DNA from: Clitopilus passeckerianus
Lineage: Eukaryota; Basidiomycota; Agaricomycetes; Agaricales; Entolomataceae
Direction: 5' to 3'
DNA length: 64,000 bases
NCBI GenBank assembly: GCA_944990035.1
Contig: CALYLX010000126.1
Location: 2,418,001-2,482,000 of the forward strand
In this document: positions 38,760-50,522 of the stretch, piece after piece
Layout: every line of letters begins with the position of its first letter
How positions within the stretch are numbered: position 1 is the first letter of the stretch
Notes under the pieces: model-generated
The model's input: the letters and a program-made list of their open reading frames with translations, nothing else
The model's database searches: none
Told to the model about the DNA's origin: nothing
Position numbers and translations under genes: made by a program

Positions 38760-40047
38760 CAAGTCATTCAACGTATGCAATCTTCTGAGAAACGGTGAGA
38801 AACAACAAGCTGAACGTAGCCCCAACCTTTGAACTGGATTGAATACAGACGCAATCATGCTTACCCATGTGACTTTGCTTGACTCCCAATTCCCAGAGAC
38901 AGAGTTCAAGTAGCCGGATACGGCACTGTTCCTTACTCTACCCCATATAAATCACTTCGTACAACTGGAGGTGCAAAACAAGATGTGATTGGTATAGGCA
39001 CCGTTGTAGACGGCAGCAATATCGTCCCAATGGCTATCTGCTAGTGAGCGTGCCCAATGTCGGTGGCGGGTTGAGCCAACAATCGGCAAACAACGGTGAT
39101 ATTCTCACGCTTCGGCCGTGCTCATCTCCGCCGCGGCGTGACAGAGACAATTCGTTGTTTGCGAGTCATTGTGCAACGTTCAACCTCGACGAATTCTATG
39201 GCATTCACAAGAATCTATGGGACGTGACCGGGGATCTATGAGTGGCTGTTGCTTTCCGTCTTTCATAATAACCTTTTCGCAGATTCTCTATGATACTATG
39301 TCCCGGCAAAACTCCTAAGAAATACTCTGTACTGGTAGAGCTTCCATGAGATACTATGGACGGGTCACATTTCTAGACGCTCGTTGCTCTATGGAGAAAG
39401 TCTTAGACCGCCGATGTATAGTCGACAACTCTCTTGCGGCCGACGTTAGACTCATACATTATGCTGCATATCCAGTTCACGGCGGTACAGAATGCTATTG
39501 GGATGACGTAGTAAATGCAGCCAATTCAATATGCTCATGGCTGACCTAGTGGCTGACCGTCCTTTCTGCGCGGTGATGCATCTTCGTTCTGTGCGTAACG
39601 GTGATAATTGCCCGAGATTTTCAGGAGTATTGCCTAGACCTTTAGCACTGCTAACAATCAAATTAGAATTCAAATTGGAAACGTTTTCATTCCGATATCA
39701 CCACCACCCGCTCATACATGTTGCTCGAGCGCATAATGGTATCTGTCTTACCCGCTTACTTACCTGCTTAATCGCGCAAAGAAGCGCCCTCGAAAGTCAC
39801 CAGATCCCCCATGAGGTCCATTCCAGCTACCGTACCTTTCTACGAGCAGAAACATTGGGCTTGGCTTGAGGCTTGGCTTGCCTCACGAGAAACCTTCAGT
39901 TTCATGAGGAAGATTGAGGCCAATTCCTGACGATGTGCGGGCTAGGCCTACGGCTCCAATGCGTCGTATAAGAAGGGTGAGGACTTGACTGAGGACAGAC
40001 CAGCAACTTCTGCCCGCTCTTACCTCACTGCACCCACCACTGCAGTC
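38760..40047. other. Divergent intergenic region
   Basis: This 1.29 kb lies between the LACTB2-like gene (-) and the cysteine-rich repeat gene (+). The first 150 bases may be coding if the hydrolase has an N-terminal leader. No other gene is supported. Confidence 0.45.
39967..39973 (+). promoter_or_regulatory. TATA box of the cysteine-rich repeat gene
   Basis: TATAAGA lies 75 bases before the likely start codon at 40048, a good place for a TATA element and fitting a strongly regulated secreted protein. Confidence 0.5.
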
Positions 40048-41887
40048 ATGAAGCACGCCCACACCTCTCTTTTTGCCCTCGTTCTACTTCTCCTGTCGAA
40101 CACCCTCCCTGTCCTTGCGGGTAAAATCGACTGCTCGCAGGTCAAAGTCAAGTGTGTTCCCTACGACAAGTTCTACTGTCCTCCGGGAACTATCAAGCAA
40201 CCCGCCGACCCGAAGAACGGCAAGTGCTGCCCATGGTGCAAACCTAAGCCAGAGTAAGTCATCGTCTTATCCCCCTCACCCACGACACAGTCACTGATGT
40301 ACGACCTTTGATAGCCCCTGCAAGGGAAAGTACTGTAAACCCCTGCACTGCCCATGGGGTTCAGACCCTGCCGATCCAAAGAATGGGAAATGTTGCCCGA
40401 CCTGTAAGCCCAAGTAAGTTATCGTCGTTCCCTCACCGTCGATACTTTGACTAATGCTGTAAATTCGATAGCCCTTGTAAGGGAAAGTACTGTAAGCCGC
40501 TGCATTGCAAGTACGGTACAGACCCTGCAGATCCGAAGAATGGGAAGTGCTGCCCAACCTGCAAGCCTAAGCCCGAGTAAGTCATCGTCATGTCTTCACC
40601 CATGATACTGTCATTGACTCGCGACCTTTGATAGCCCCTGCAAGGGAAAGTACTGCAAGCCGCTTCATTGCCCGTGGGGTACAGAGCCTGCGGATCCGAA
40701 GAATGGCAAATGTTGCCCGACATGCAAGCCTAAGCCTGAGTAAGCCTTCGTCGTGCCCTCACCTACAATACTTTGACTGATAGTGTGACTTCGACAGCCC
40801 GTGCAAGGGAAAGTACTGTAAGCCGCTGCACTGCCCGTGGGGTACAGAGCCTGCAGACCCGAAGAACGGTAAATGTTGCCCTACGTGCAAGCCTAAGCCC
40901 GAGTAAGCCATCGTCATCCCTCTCACACGATACTGTCATTGATGGACGACGTTTGATAGCCCATGCAAGGATAAGCACTGCGACAAGGTTCACTGCCCCT
41001 ACGGTGAAGAGCCTGCGGATCCGAAGAACGGAAAGTGCTGCCCAACATGCAAGCCCAAGCCAGAGTAAGCCTTCGTTATGTCCTCACCTACGACACTGTC
41101 ATTGATGAACGACGTTTGATAGCCCATGCAAGGATAAGCACTGCGACAAACTTCACTGCCCCTACGGTGAAGAGCCTGCAGACCCGAAGAACGGAAAATG
41201 TTGCCCAACATGCAAGCCCAAGCCAGAGTAAGCCTTCGTCATGTCCTCACCTACGACACTGTCATTGATGGACGACGTTTGATAGCCCATGCAAGGATAA
41301 GCACTGCGACAAGCTTCACTGCCCCTACGGTGAAGAGCCTGCGGATCCGAAGAATGGAAAGTGCTGCCCAACCTGCAAGCCTAAGCCCGAGTAAGCCATC
41401 GTCATTCCTCTCACACGACACTGCCATTGATGGACGACGTTTGATAGCCCATGCAAGGATAAGCACTGCGACAAGCTTCACTGCCCCTACGGTGAAGAGC
41501 CTGCGGATCCGAAGAACGGAAAGTGTTGCCCAACCTGCAAGCCTAAGCCTGAGTAAGCCTTCGTCATACCCTCATCCGTAATAACGTCGTTGATGTATGA
41601 CCTTTGGTAGCCCCTGCAAGGATAAGCACTGCGACAAGGTTCACTGCCCCTACGGTGAAGAGCCTGCAGACCCCAAGAATGGGAAGTGCTGCCCGACATG
41701 CAAGCCCAAACCCGAGTAAGCCATTGTCATATCCTTACCACGATACTTTGACTTATGCCGTGACTTCGACAGCCCCTGCAAGGATAAGCAGTGCGACGAA
41801 CACTTGAAATGCCCACACGGTCAAGATCTTGCTCCTGCAGACCCAAAGAACGGACATTGCTGCCCCTACTGCAAGCCTAAGTACTAG
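40048..41887 (+). CDS. Secreted cysteine-rich tandem-module protein, one module per exon
   Basis: Eleven exons sum to 419 residues. Exon 1 (40048-40253) codes a signal peptide (SLFALVLLLLSNTLPVLA) and a first, divergent Cys module. Ten further exons begin at 40315, 40472, 40635, 40798, 40960, 41123, 41286, 41448, 41611 and 41773; eight are exactly 105 nt. Every intron is phase 2 and splits the Glu/Asp codon between modules. The 35-residue module runs DPCK-[GD]-K-[YH]-C, then [LV]HCP[WY]G, then PADPKNGKCCPTCKPKPE. Its cysteines follow C-x4-C-x4-C-x13-CC-x2-C, six per module. The CCPxC ending recalls von Willebrand C modules, but each unit is shorter. It is Lys-rich with no dibasic Kex2 sites between modules. 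Metal binding, wall or adhesion roles are guesses; the function is unknown. Confidence 0.88.
40315..41772 (+). repeat. 163 bp exon-intron tandem repeat
   Basis: Nine successive units start at 40315, 40472, 40635, 40798, 40960, 41123, 41286, 41448 and 41611, spaced 157, 163, 163, 162, 163, 163, 162, 163 and 162 bases. The introns repeat too: most begin GTAAGCC or GTAAGTC and end TTTGATAG. Units 5-8 are almost identical, including their introns, which points to recent duplication or gene conversion. Confidence 0.92.
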
Positions 41888-42480
41888 GTCATCGGTTGGA
41901 GTTAAGAGAACCCTCCGCTTCTTTCAAACGTTGTGGTATTTGAGCGTCTGGTTGATGTACTTTTTCTTTCTTCTATTTCCTCGCTTCGTCGGGCTCTGAT
42001 TGCTACGAACTTCACATCAGCCGTACTTTACTTCCGCCGGACATTTCTTCGATTCGAACGCCTTCCTGGTTCCTCTTCGTTTAATTATTGGACAAATCGA
42101 ACGTAAATTGATGTATTCCGTACTTTATTTCGTATCATGATATAAGCTGCCTGTGGCCTATTTCCGGCGTGTTCTCATTAAGTCAGGGGACTTGTTTTCG
42201 GGAGCCAAGGTCCAGTATATTTAGGTGTGAAAACGGCCCTTCCGGTGTGAACAAACTTCGCAACGTGTTCCCCTAGCGAGGCATATGGGTTACCCGCTTC
42301 GATGCCTTACGTTCAAGCACAACAGCTGACACAATGGACCCGACATTGGCGTCAGCGCCTAGCCGTAGGTCATCAAGGATGCAGCCATCGATAACAGGAA
42401 GAATCGATCCTCACCGCCTATATTAGAGGACAGTCGGTGCTCCCAAGTGCTTGACTCAGACTCTGCTAGCGAAAGCCTCA
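41888..42480. other. Intergenic between the repeat gene and the BTB gene
   Basis: This 593-base span is probably the 3' untranslated region of the repeat gene (T-rich near 41955-42090) followed by the BTB promoter. A TATA-like TATATTA lies at 42419-42425, 62 bases before the BTB start. Confidence 0.5.
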
Positions 42481-43368
42481 ATGGCCACACCTTACAAACG
42501 AAGTCACAACTTCTACATGGAGAATGTCATATTCAGGGTATGGTTTGCCTATTTCCTCGAGGATTAAATATTAAGGGTTGACCCCCTTGGAAGGTAGAGG
42601 ATACCCTATACCAAGTACCGAAAACCTACTTCGTGGAACGTTCTGCCATTTTTCGAGACATGTTTGCCTTGCCTCATAACGACAAAGGAAAGGAGGGCTC
42701 AAGCGATGATAACCCTCTTTTCCTCGAAGGTATAAGAAGTACCGACTTTGAGATGCTACTTGGATACATATATCCTGAGTGAGAAAACGTGCTTTCTTCA
42801 TTGATGAGTGACGATACTGAAGTTGAAAATCCACAGCCCATATCGTCACCATCCGGGAGAACCATCCCAGAATATCGTTGAAGTTGATCTCGTACAAGAG
42901 GCTGCCCTACTTTCGCTCTGTCGTACATGGATGTTCCATGGGATACACCACGAACTCGTCAAGAAAATTGAGAGATCTTTTGTATCTTCGTTCGTGAGCC
43001 CTGTTACCAAGGTCGAAATGGCCAAAGAGCACAGAATACCCGACTGGCTTCGATCTGGTTATTGTGACCTCGTAAGACGTGCTCAACCACCTACAGTGGA
43101 GGAATCGATGAAGCTTGGCTGGGATACCTCGGTTCGTCTGTTTCACACACGGGAGGAAATTGGGAAACAGCTAGGTTATCCCGGACATTTCGCTCGTGTA
43201 AGGCGATCGCGATTGGATGGTGCCCAGAAGATGAGTGTCTACGGTGACTACACAGAGTCGGATTCGGAACGGAATGACCTAGTCATTGAACAGGTGAACA
43301 TTTCGTTCGGCGACGAGCTCTCTGCATTGGAGGAAGATTACCGGCGTTTCTACGAACCTTCGATCTGA
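42481..43368 (+). CDS. BTB/POZ domain protein
   Basis: Three exons (42481-42537, 42594-42778, 42837-43368) sum to 257 residues. The N-terminal 100 residues have the Agaricomycete BTB pattern: FYMENVIFRVEDTLYQVPK, then YFVERSAIFRDMFALP, then an acidic NPLFLEGIRSTDFEMLLGYI. The rest (ALLSLCRTWMFHGIHHELV and onward) is helical and has no named domain. BTB domains make protein contacts, often in Cul3 ubiquitin ligases or transcription regulators, but this stand-alone fungal class is large and uncharacterised. Nothing looks broken. The partner is unknown. Confidence 0.85.
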
Positions 43369-43848
43369 CGGGACTGGTACATCCGTAGTCGATGCTGTAT
43401 AGAAATCTAGATGGCGAATATCAAGTAAATGTGCAGTTCAAAGATTGTCCAATAGAATCTCAAAAATATCAGACGAGGGAAATCTCATTTCTCGTGGCCA
43501 GTGCCTGCTAATTCAGCAGCGGGGTACATGCCTATCCTCCGAATCTTCGGTGGGTGAAACAAGCAGGCCTCATACTCTGCCATTGCGCAAAACGGTATCA
43601 AAATAAGCTGTTTTCAACGTGAGCGTTAAATCTCATGAACTAGATGTACTTTTAAAATCCAAGACTCACCGAGTTCTCTCTCCCTCGACTGCACTCAATG
43701 GAGAACAAGACTGAGAAGTTCTACATGGTCAGAATTATCTTCATGGTGGGCCTACACCGCCCAGTCAGTGACCTGATCAAGTGCAGCAAAGGACGGAGTA
43801 AACAAAGCCAAACAACACTGCAGGTCTGCTCCCTCTGCCAACTTGAAC
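43369..43848. other. Intergenic between the BTB gene and CWC22
   Basis: This 480-base span holds the BTB 3' end and the CWC22 promoter; no other feature was found. Confidence 0.45.
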
Positions 43849-46755
43849 ATGTCGGCAGCAGTAATGACCCCAATCTCTCATTCAGAAGAGTCTCATCATA
43901 AAAGGAAGAGGTATTCATACGATTTTACCTCAAAAATATCTATTTATTAACACCAATAAAGGTCCCGTTCGCCTTCACCCAAAAATGACGGTGCACCTCC
44001 CCCAACACGAAGGCGATCCAATTCGCCTCCTGCTTCATCCCGTCGTGACCGCGACCGTCTCGTCGACATGCCCCGCGTTGACGATGTTGACCCCGTCAGA
44101 CGTGCCGAGCGAGAGCGTCAGCTTGCCGCCCGCCTCGCAGCCGTCGAGCTCGAGAAATCCGAAAAACCATCATCAGCCGACAAGGAGAAAGCGAAAGACT
44201 TTGATTCCCAAGCTGAATTCGCCAAACTCGTCTCTTCAAGAAGTGGGGGTGTGTATATGCCCCCTGCGAGGCTGAGGGCTCTGCAGGCGGCTGCGGGGAA
44301 TGACAAGTCGTCACCAGAGTATCAGCGGCTTTCGTGGGATGCGTTGAGGAAGAGTATTACAGGTATTGTTAACAGGGTTAATATTGTTAACATCAAGCAA
44401 GTCGTACCAGAACTTTTTGCGGAGAACTTGATTCGGGGACGAGGGTTGTTCGCGAGGAGTATTATGAAGGCGCAAGCTGCGAGTTTGCCTTTCACTCCTG
44501 TGTTCGCTGCGCTTGTGGCTATTCTCAATACCAAGCTCCCACAGGTTGGAGAGCTGGTATTGACTAGGCTGATAAGCCAGTTTAGAAGGTCGTTCAAGAG
44601 GAATGACAAGGTGCGTTTACTTTCCCGCCTTACATTGATTTTGTGCAGCTTCTCATTCTGCTCGTAGATTGTCTGCCATTCCACCACGACCTTCCTAGCC
44701 CACTTGGTCAACCAAACCGTCGCCTCTGAATTTGTTGCCCTCCAAATTCTCATGCTCCTACTCGAACACCCCACTGACGACTCCATCGAAATTGCCGTCG
44801 GGTTCATGCGCGAAGTCGGTGCATTCCTCACTGAGAACTCCCCTGAAGCTTCCATCATTGTGTTTGAGAGGTTCCGAGCAGTCCTGAACGAGGGGTCAAT
44901 CAGTCAAAGGGTGCAATACATGATTGAGGTGTTGATGCAGGTTCGGAAGGATAAATTCAAGGACAACCCAATTCTCCCCGAGGGCTTGGATTTGGTCGAG
45001 GAGGATGACCAGATTACGCATCAGGTTCAGTTGGAAGGGGAGTTGCAAGTCCAGGAGGGACTGAGTGAGTTTATTGCTTTGTTTTTGGTATTTGGGGTCG
45101 AACTGACGCCGTTGAGCAGATGTATTCAAGTTTGACCCGAATTACTTGGAGAATGAGGAGAAGTATAAGCAAATCAAGGCTGAGATTCTTGGCGAGGATT
45201 CTGATGAAGAGTCTGGTTCTGACGAATCCAGTGATGAAGAGGATGATGATGACGCAGAAGGTAAATATTTCCAGACTTGTCATCTGGTAGACAACTTTCT
45301 AAACTTTATCACAGTCGCCCCCGAAAAAGAAGGCATTGAAGATCGCACAGAGACTAACCTTGTCAACCTGCGCCGTATTATTTACCTCACCATCATGAAT
45401 GCTCTCAACTATGAAGAAGCAGTGCACAAGCTGCTCAAGGTGCAAATACAAGAAGGCCAAGAGGTTCGTTTTATTTTCTATACCCCGCCTCTTACACATC
45501 CTGACCTCCTGCGCAGATTGAAATGGCGAACATGATAATTGAATGTTGTTCCCAAGAACGCTCCTACTCCACCTTCTATGGCCTCATCGGCGAACGCTTC
45601 TGCAAGCTCAACCGTGTCTGGACGGAATCCTTTGAACAAGCCTTCCAGAACTATTACACCACCATCCATCGTTACGAAACCAACCGCCTGCGCAACATCG
45701 CTCGTTTCTTCGGGCACCAATTCGCGAACGACGCTATTTCCTGGGTCGTCTTCGACTGTGTCAAGATCAACGAAGAGGAAACGACAAGCAGCAGTCGTAT
45801 TTTCATCAAGATTTTGATGAATGAGATGATGGAGAGTATGGGGCTGAAGGTGCTTACGGAGAGGTTCAGGGATGAGGAGGTGAAGAGGGCGTGTGAGGGG
45901 ATGTTCCCGATGGATAATCCGAAGAATACGAGGTTTTCGATTAATTATTTCACGAGTATTGGGTTGGGGGCTATTACGGAGGATATGAGGGAGTATCTTA
46001 AGGTATGTCTTCACCCTTCATCTTCGCATGCGCAGAATGAGATACTAATGGTTATGATGAAATAGAATGCACCGAGGCTCATTATGGAACAACGCCGCGC
46101 GATGCTCGAGGAAGAGTCCTCTGAGTCTGACTCCTCAGATTCGGATTCGTCTGATTCAGACTCGGACCTCAGTAGCAGCGACTCCGATAGCGACTCTGAC
46201 GACGAGAAGAGGTACAGGAGGAGGAGGTCGGATAGCCCACCCAGTCGTGCTGCTGGCAGGGACAAACGCAGGGATAGCAGGAATAGGTATTCCTCCAGGT
46301 CGAGGTCTCCCAGGTCTCCCCCATCGGCGAGGAGGAGGGGACGGGACGACTCGAGGAGCCCTACGAGGTCACGCTCTCCACCTCCCCCTGCGAGACGGGC
46401 AAGGTCGCCATCTGCTACGCCTCCCCCACCGAAGTCCTCTCGGTATGATGATAGAGATGATAGACGACGGGGCTCGCCTCCTCCTGCGAAGGGGAGGTAT
46501 GATGATCGAGACCGGGACCGCGAGCCCCAGAGGGAGAGGGGAGATGTGAGGAGTGGAGGAAGGGCAGGTGGAGGAGGGTATAAGGAGAGGGATGTTGATA
46601 TGAGTCCTGATCCTAGGGATAGGGATAGGAGGAGGGGAGATGATCGGGATGGGTATGGATATTCGAGGGATGATAGGCGGGGGAAGGAGAGGGAAAGGGA
46701 TGGCGGGTATAGAGAGAGGGAGAGGGCTGACAGGGGATATGAGAGGCGTCGATGA
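43849..46755 (+). CDS. CWC22: Pre-mRNA-splicing factor CWC22
   Basis: Seven exons (43849-43910, 43962-44610, 44668-45064, 45120-45260, 45315-45463, 45517-46002, 46066-46755) sum to 857 residues. The short first exon (MSAAVMTPISHSEESHHKRK) is joined in phase to an RS-type segment, RSRSPSPKNDGAPPPTRRR. The MIF4G domain begins YMPPARLRAL, with QRLSWDALRKSITGIVNRVN and HSTTTFLAHLVNQ; an acidic hinge and the MA3 domain follow (LRRIIYLTIMNALNYEEAVH, CSQERSYSTFYGLIGERFC). The tail is an acidic Ser/Asp run, then a long Arg/Ser/Asp-rich region. CWC22 belongs to the NineTeen-associated spliceosome, is needed for the first catalytic step, and in animals delivers eIF4A3 for the exon junction complex. Nuclear. 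Confidence 0.96.
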
Positions 46756-47284
46756 TAGGCTTGACGTTCGCACATGCCAGTGAACTCGGTGGTGCCGGGG
46801 TGTTGTGCAAAATGGATTGGTGAAATACCATGCTTGTTGACTCTCACATTGTATACATTTACTAAGTACTCAATTCTATATATTTGTGGCGAACCTAACG
46901 AATGGAACCAGTTTGCTGGACGTGTTGATGACGAAACTAAGATTAGGTCCGCTCACAACGCGCGCCGTTTGCTAAGGACGTCCATCATGATCTAGGCATC
47001 CTCAGCTCTTCCTCCTAAACTCCATGCACTATCAGTATGATGGTGGCTGCACGGCCTTGCGAGCTACTTATCAGCTACAGCAGTAAAATCCGAGTCATGT
47101 TCCCAATATACCTTCCTGGACAGTTTGCTGACATTAACGCCAATGAAGCCCAAGCAAACGCGAACACACAAATGGTGGTCCATTGGTCACACTGGATTCA
47201 GAACCCTCTGAAAACTCGGAACGGGTCAGTCAACTTTGCTGCCCGTCCCTTCGCATTTGTCTTGACCTGAATCTTTATGTTCAG
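46756..47284. other. Intergenic between CWC22 and the broken NLR
   Basis: This 529-base span should contain the first exon of NLR D, but no ATG-bearing exon here joins in phase to its exon 2, in line with decay of that gene. Confidence 0.45.
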
Positions 47285-50200
47285 AAGGCGCCGCAATCGC
47301 AAGCTAAGCAAACAGACAAACATGTTCCGTCCAAGGGAGAATATGCTCTCGAGGCTACCAGGCGTACGATGTCGATTCTCAAAGGAGTTGCTGCACTCGC
47401 TCCTGTACCACTTGTCAAAGAGCTTTTAGAGCTGGGTATTTCCATAATATCAACCTGCGAGGTATGGTCATTTTACAGCCTCTGGCTGATTTATGGTTGA
47501 ACTCTGCCCGAAGGCTATAAACGATGTTAAGGACTAAGTGAATGATCTCAAAATCTGCATTAGTGGATTCTTGCTGGTCGTCGCCAGGTCAGCAAAAGAC
47601 GCAGGGTTTGAAGAAGATTCAACCGTCTCCAGTTCGCTATCAGACGAGCTACTTGAAGAGCTAGATATGTTTAAAGGGTAGGTTCTACATCCATGCCACA
47701 TTGCAAATTGTTGATATTTGTCAAAGCTGCCTTACTGCTATCAATGCCGAGCTCGACAAGATCGGCAGTCAGAATAGAATGCTGACCGCCTTTCTACCTC
47801 AGGCCAACAAAAAGGTCATAGATAATTGCACGGCAAGGTTTGAAGACAGCATCCATCATCTTCAGGTAAGTTTCTCTCGCATCTTTATTCCTCGGAACAT
47901 CAAGTAATTTCACGAGTAGATACTCCGAGGGCTACATGCAGCACGGGACCTCTCTCGAATACAGGCAAATCTTGGGGCTCAATATTATTTAACCTCGAGC
48001 GTCGACAACGATATAAAGGAAATAAAGACTGGGTTCAATGAACTCCAAGCGATCTTGAACCGTGATGCATCGCCTGACGCAATCGCTCCGGTGATGAAGG
48101 TACCCCGAACGCCCAAGAATTTCATAGGCCGAGACGCTTTCGTTGAGAAAGTGGCCATTCGGCTCACCTGCAACGACGCTGCCCCTCCCAGAGTATGCAT
48201 TCTTGGACCTGGCGGTATGGGGAAAACCTCAGCCGCCGCTGCAATCATGAATCACCAAAAGGTCCGAGGTCGATTCCACGAGGAAAATCGACATTGGGTT
48301 CCCTGTTTCACTGCCAATTCACCCAGTCTCTTCCTATCCATCCTCGCTCAGGCCCTTGGATCTCGAGATCAATTTTACCATATCACCAGAATTCTCCAAT
48401 TGGTCGAGGAACGTAATGAACCCCATATAATCGTTTTTGACAACTTTGAAACGACGTGGTATCCCGTTGGAGGCAATCAGCAGGCAATTAAGGATATCCT
48501 AGAAGCTCTAGATGCTCTTGACAACATTGTGATTCTACTCACAATTAGGTCGGAGTCGCCTCCTCTGCCTCAATGGTCTTCCGAGATCCTTCGAACGCTA
48601 AATCCGGAGGACTCCCGTAGTCTCTACACTGCAATAAACGAAGATTCCGGATCCGCTGACCCGGAACTTGGCCAGCTGTTACAAGCTCTGGGCCATCTCC
48701 CTTACGCAGTGACACTCATGGCAACAAGAGCCAGGGCATCCTTTGCCTCTCCATCTCAACTATTGGGCGAGTGGAACGAGTCAGGAACCTCCATGTTATC
48801 GTCAGCAGAAGCTGGGATGAATCATTTCATTCAATTATCGGTGGACAGCACCTACGTAACGAATTCGTCGGGCGCTACCCCCCTTTTGCAAGTTCTGTCC
48901 ATGCTACCCGCTGGCGTGTATCATTCCGACCTCTCAATGTGGACAGGAGGATGGAAGTCCCAAGCATTGGAAACACTTCGCAACGCCGCCCTCGTCCAAG
49001 CCAGTAGCGCTATCGTCGATGGGGTCAAGCAACATCGCTTGTTCGTCCTCCCTGTTGTCCAATCATACATGAACCAGGACGATCGCATTCCCGTCGCTGT
49101 TCGACAACAGGTGCATCAGGCATGCTTTGCGCTGCTCCGCCAACATGAAGAGGCCATCGAAACGCCTGACCACCCTGGATTCACGGAGGCATTAGCGTCT
49201 CTACATTCACAAGAAGCCAATCTTCACGCATTGTTGACCCGCCTCATCTGCCTCGAGCTCGTCAAGTCCGACGAGGATTCCACATCATCATCATCCCGCA
49301 CATTGCTATTACAGTCCATCCTTGCCTATGTTTGGTACCTTCGCTGGTCGAAACCACAATGGGATGTCATGCAGGATATCCTTGAGCTCAGCCGGCGAGC
49401 AGGTGACATTCGTTGTGAGGCAGAGATCACAAATGCTCCACACAAAGTCACTGGCCGGCGGTGGAGCGATCGATACGAAAGCCTGATGAAAGCCAGTAAA
49501 CTCTTCATGTCATTGGGGGATCACAGAAAGGCTGTTCATGCCGAATGCGAGGCGATCTTCTGTCACAGTAGGGCCCTGAGGGATTCCGAAAACCCAGACC
49601 GAACATCGACTATTCTAGAGGCTTTGGGGGAGATTCGGGAGCGGTGGCGTATTGAAGACGAGAGGTCTATGCAAGACAAAGATATACAAGCGACAGTCCT
49701 GTTCTGGAGTGGTCATACCAAATGGGCCCTTCCGGAGAACGAACGGCCTCCTGAGCTCCTTGGAGAGCTTCAGCAAGCACGGGGACTTTATGCCTGCCTT
49801 GGAAAGTAGTATCATGTAGGAGAATGTTCAACGGTTATTGCGCGAGGGCTGAGTTCCTCAGGGGACCCTACTAGAGCGTTACAGGCAATCCAAGAGGCTC
49901 TCACATGCTACCAAGCGGTGGCATTTGGGGAATCAGGGGTAGCTCATGATATCGCATTCGCCAATCTCATCAAGGGTAGAATTCTCAAAGCCCTCAATCG
50001 TTGGGACGATGGGGAGCTGACGGCTGCGATGGAAACCTCCCTTCGCATTTGGGGGGATGTTCTGGGTTACAAGGGAGCACAGGGCTGGGCCTTGGATGAG
50101 CTCGGGGAGATTTATGTGAGGGCAGGTGATTGGGAGGTAGCTCGACTGGCTTACGAGGTAGCTATTAAAAGGAGTGAGGGGAGTGGTTGGAGCGATCGCT

Positions 50201-50310
50201 TGTATTGGAAGAAGGACATGGTCCAGCGATGTAATAATCTCGAGTATGTCGCGGCCATGCAAGTTGGGATTGCAGACGAACACACCTTCCAGAAGCCCGA
50301 TAGGTTCTAG
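47285..50310 (+). pseudogene. NLR-like STAND NTPase D, interrupted by two in-frame stop codons
   Basis: Exons equivalent to 2-5 of the paralogues are present with intact splice sites: 47285-47461, 47514-47677, 47727-47865 and 47920-50310, all in phase. The helical bundle (EYALEATRRTMSILKGVA, LAPVPLVKELLELGISII), P-loop LGPGGMGKTSAAA, Walker B IIVFDNFETTWY, sensor ILLTIRSESPPL, GHLPYAVTLMATRARA and VLSMLPAGVYHSDLSMW are recognisable. A TAA at 47535-47537 follows NDVKD, where NLR B has Gln. A TAG at 49807-49809 follows LYACLGK in the TPR region, where NLR A has Arg; the frame then stays open for 167 codons matching the paralogue C-terminus. No first exon is visible. Also odd are Ile-Arg in the sensor and YHSD for DRND. 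A truncated product from an internal start is possible but unproven. Confidence 0.85.
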
Positions 50311-50522
50311 AATTCTATCTTTAGTAGAAACGAAGCCCTATGCCTTAAAGATGAGGGACCTGATCACGAGGATGCGTGTAATATTTCAACAAACCACAAA
50401 GTCTTTAACAGCGAGAATATGCGAGAAATAAGGTAATGGTTGCATGGTGATATTATTCCGTTAAGTTGCTTGATCAACTGGCGAGTCACAATCAATTTGG
50501 AACCCTCATGAGCAAAGAGTAT

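Noticed and set aside
40173..41699. A series of similar 68-90 codon frames on the - strand, each with Gly/Ser/His-rich repeats
   Set aside because: They are antisense images of the Cys-rich tandem exons and run across their introns, so the repetition is explained by the array on the + strand.
49918..50310. Separate small + strand gene after the TAG of NLR D
   Set aside because: It is in the same frame as the NLR and matches the paralogue C-termini; its apparent start is GTG. It is the tail of the broken gene.
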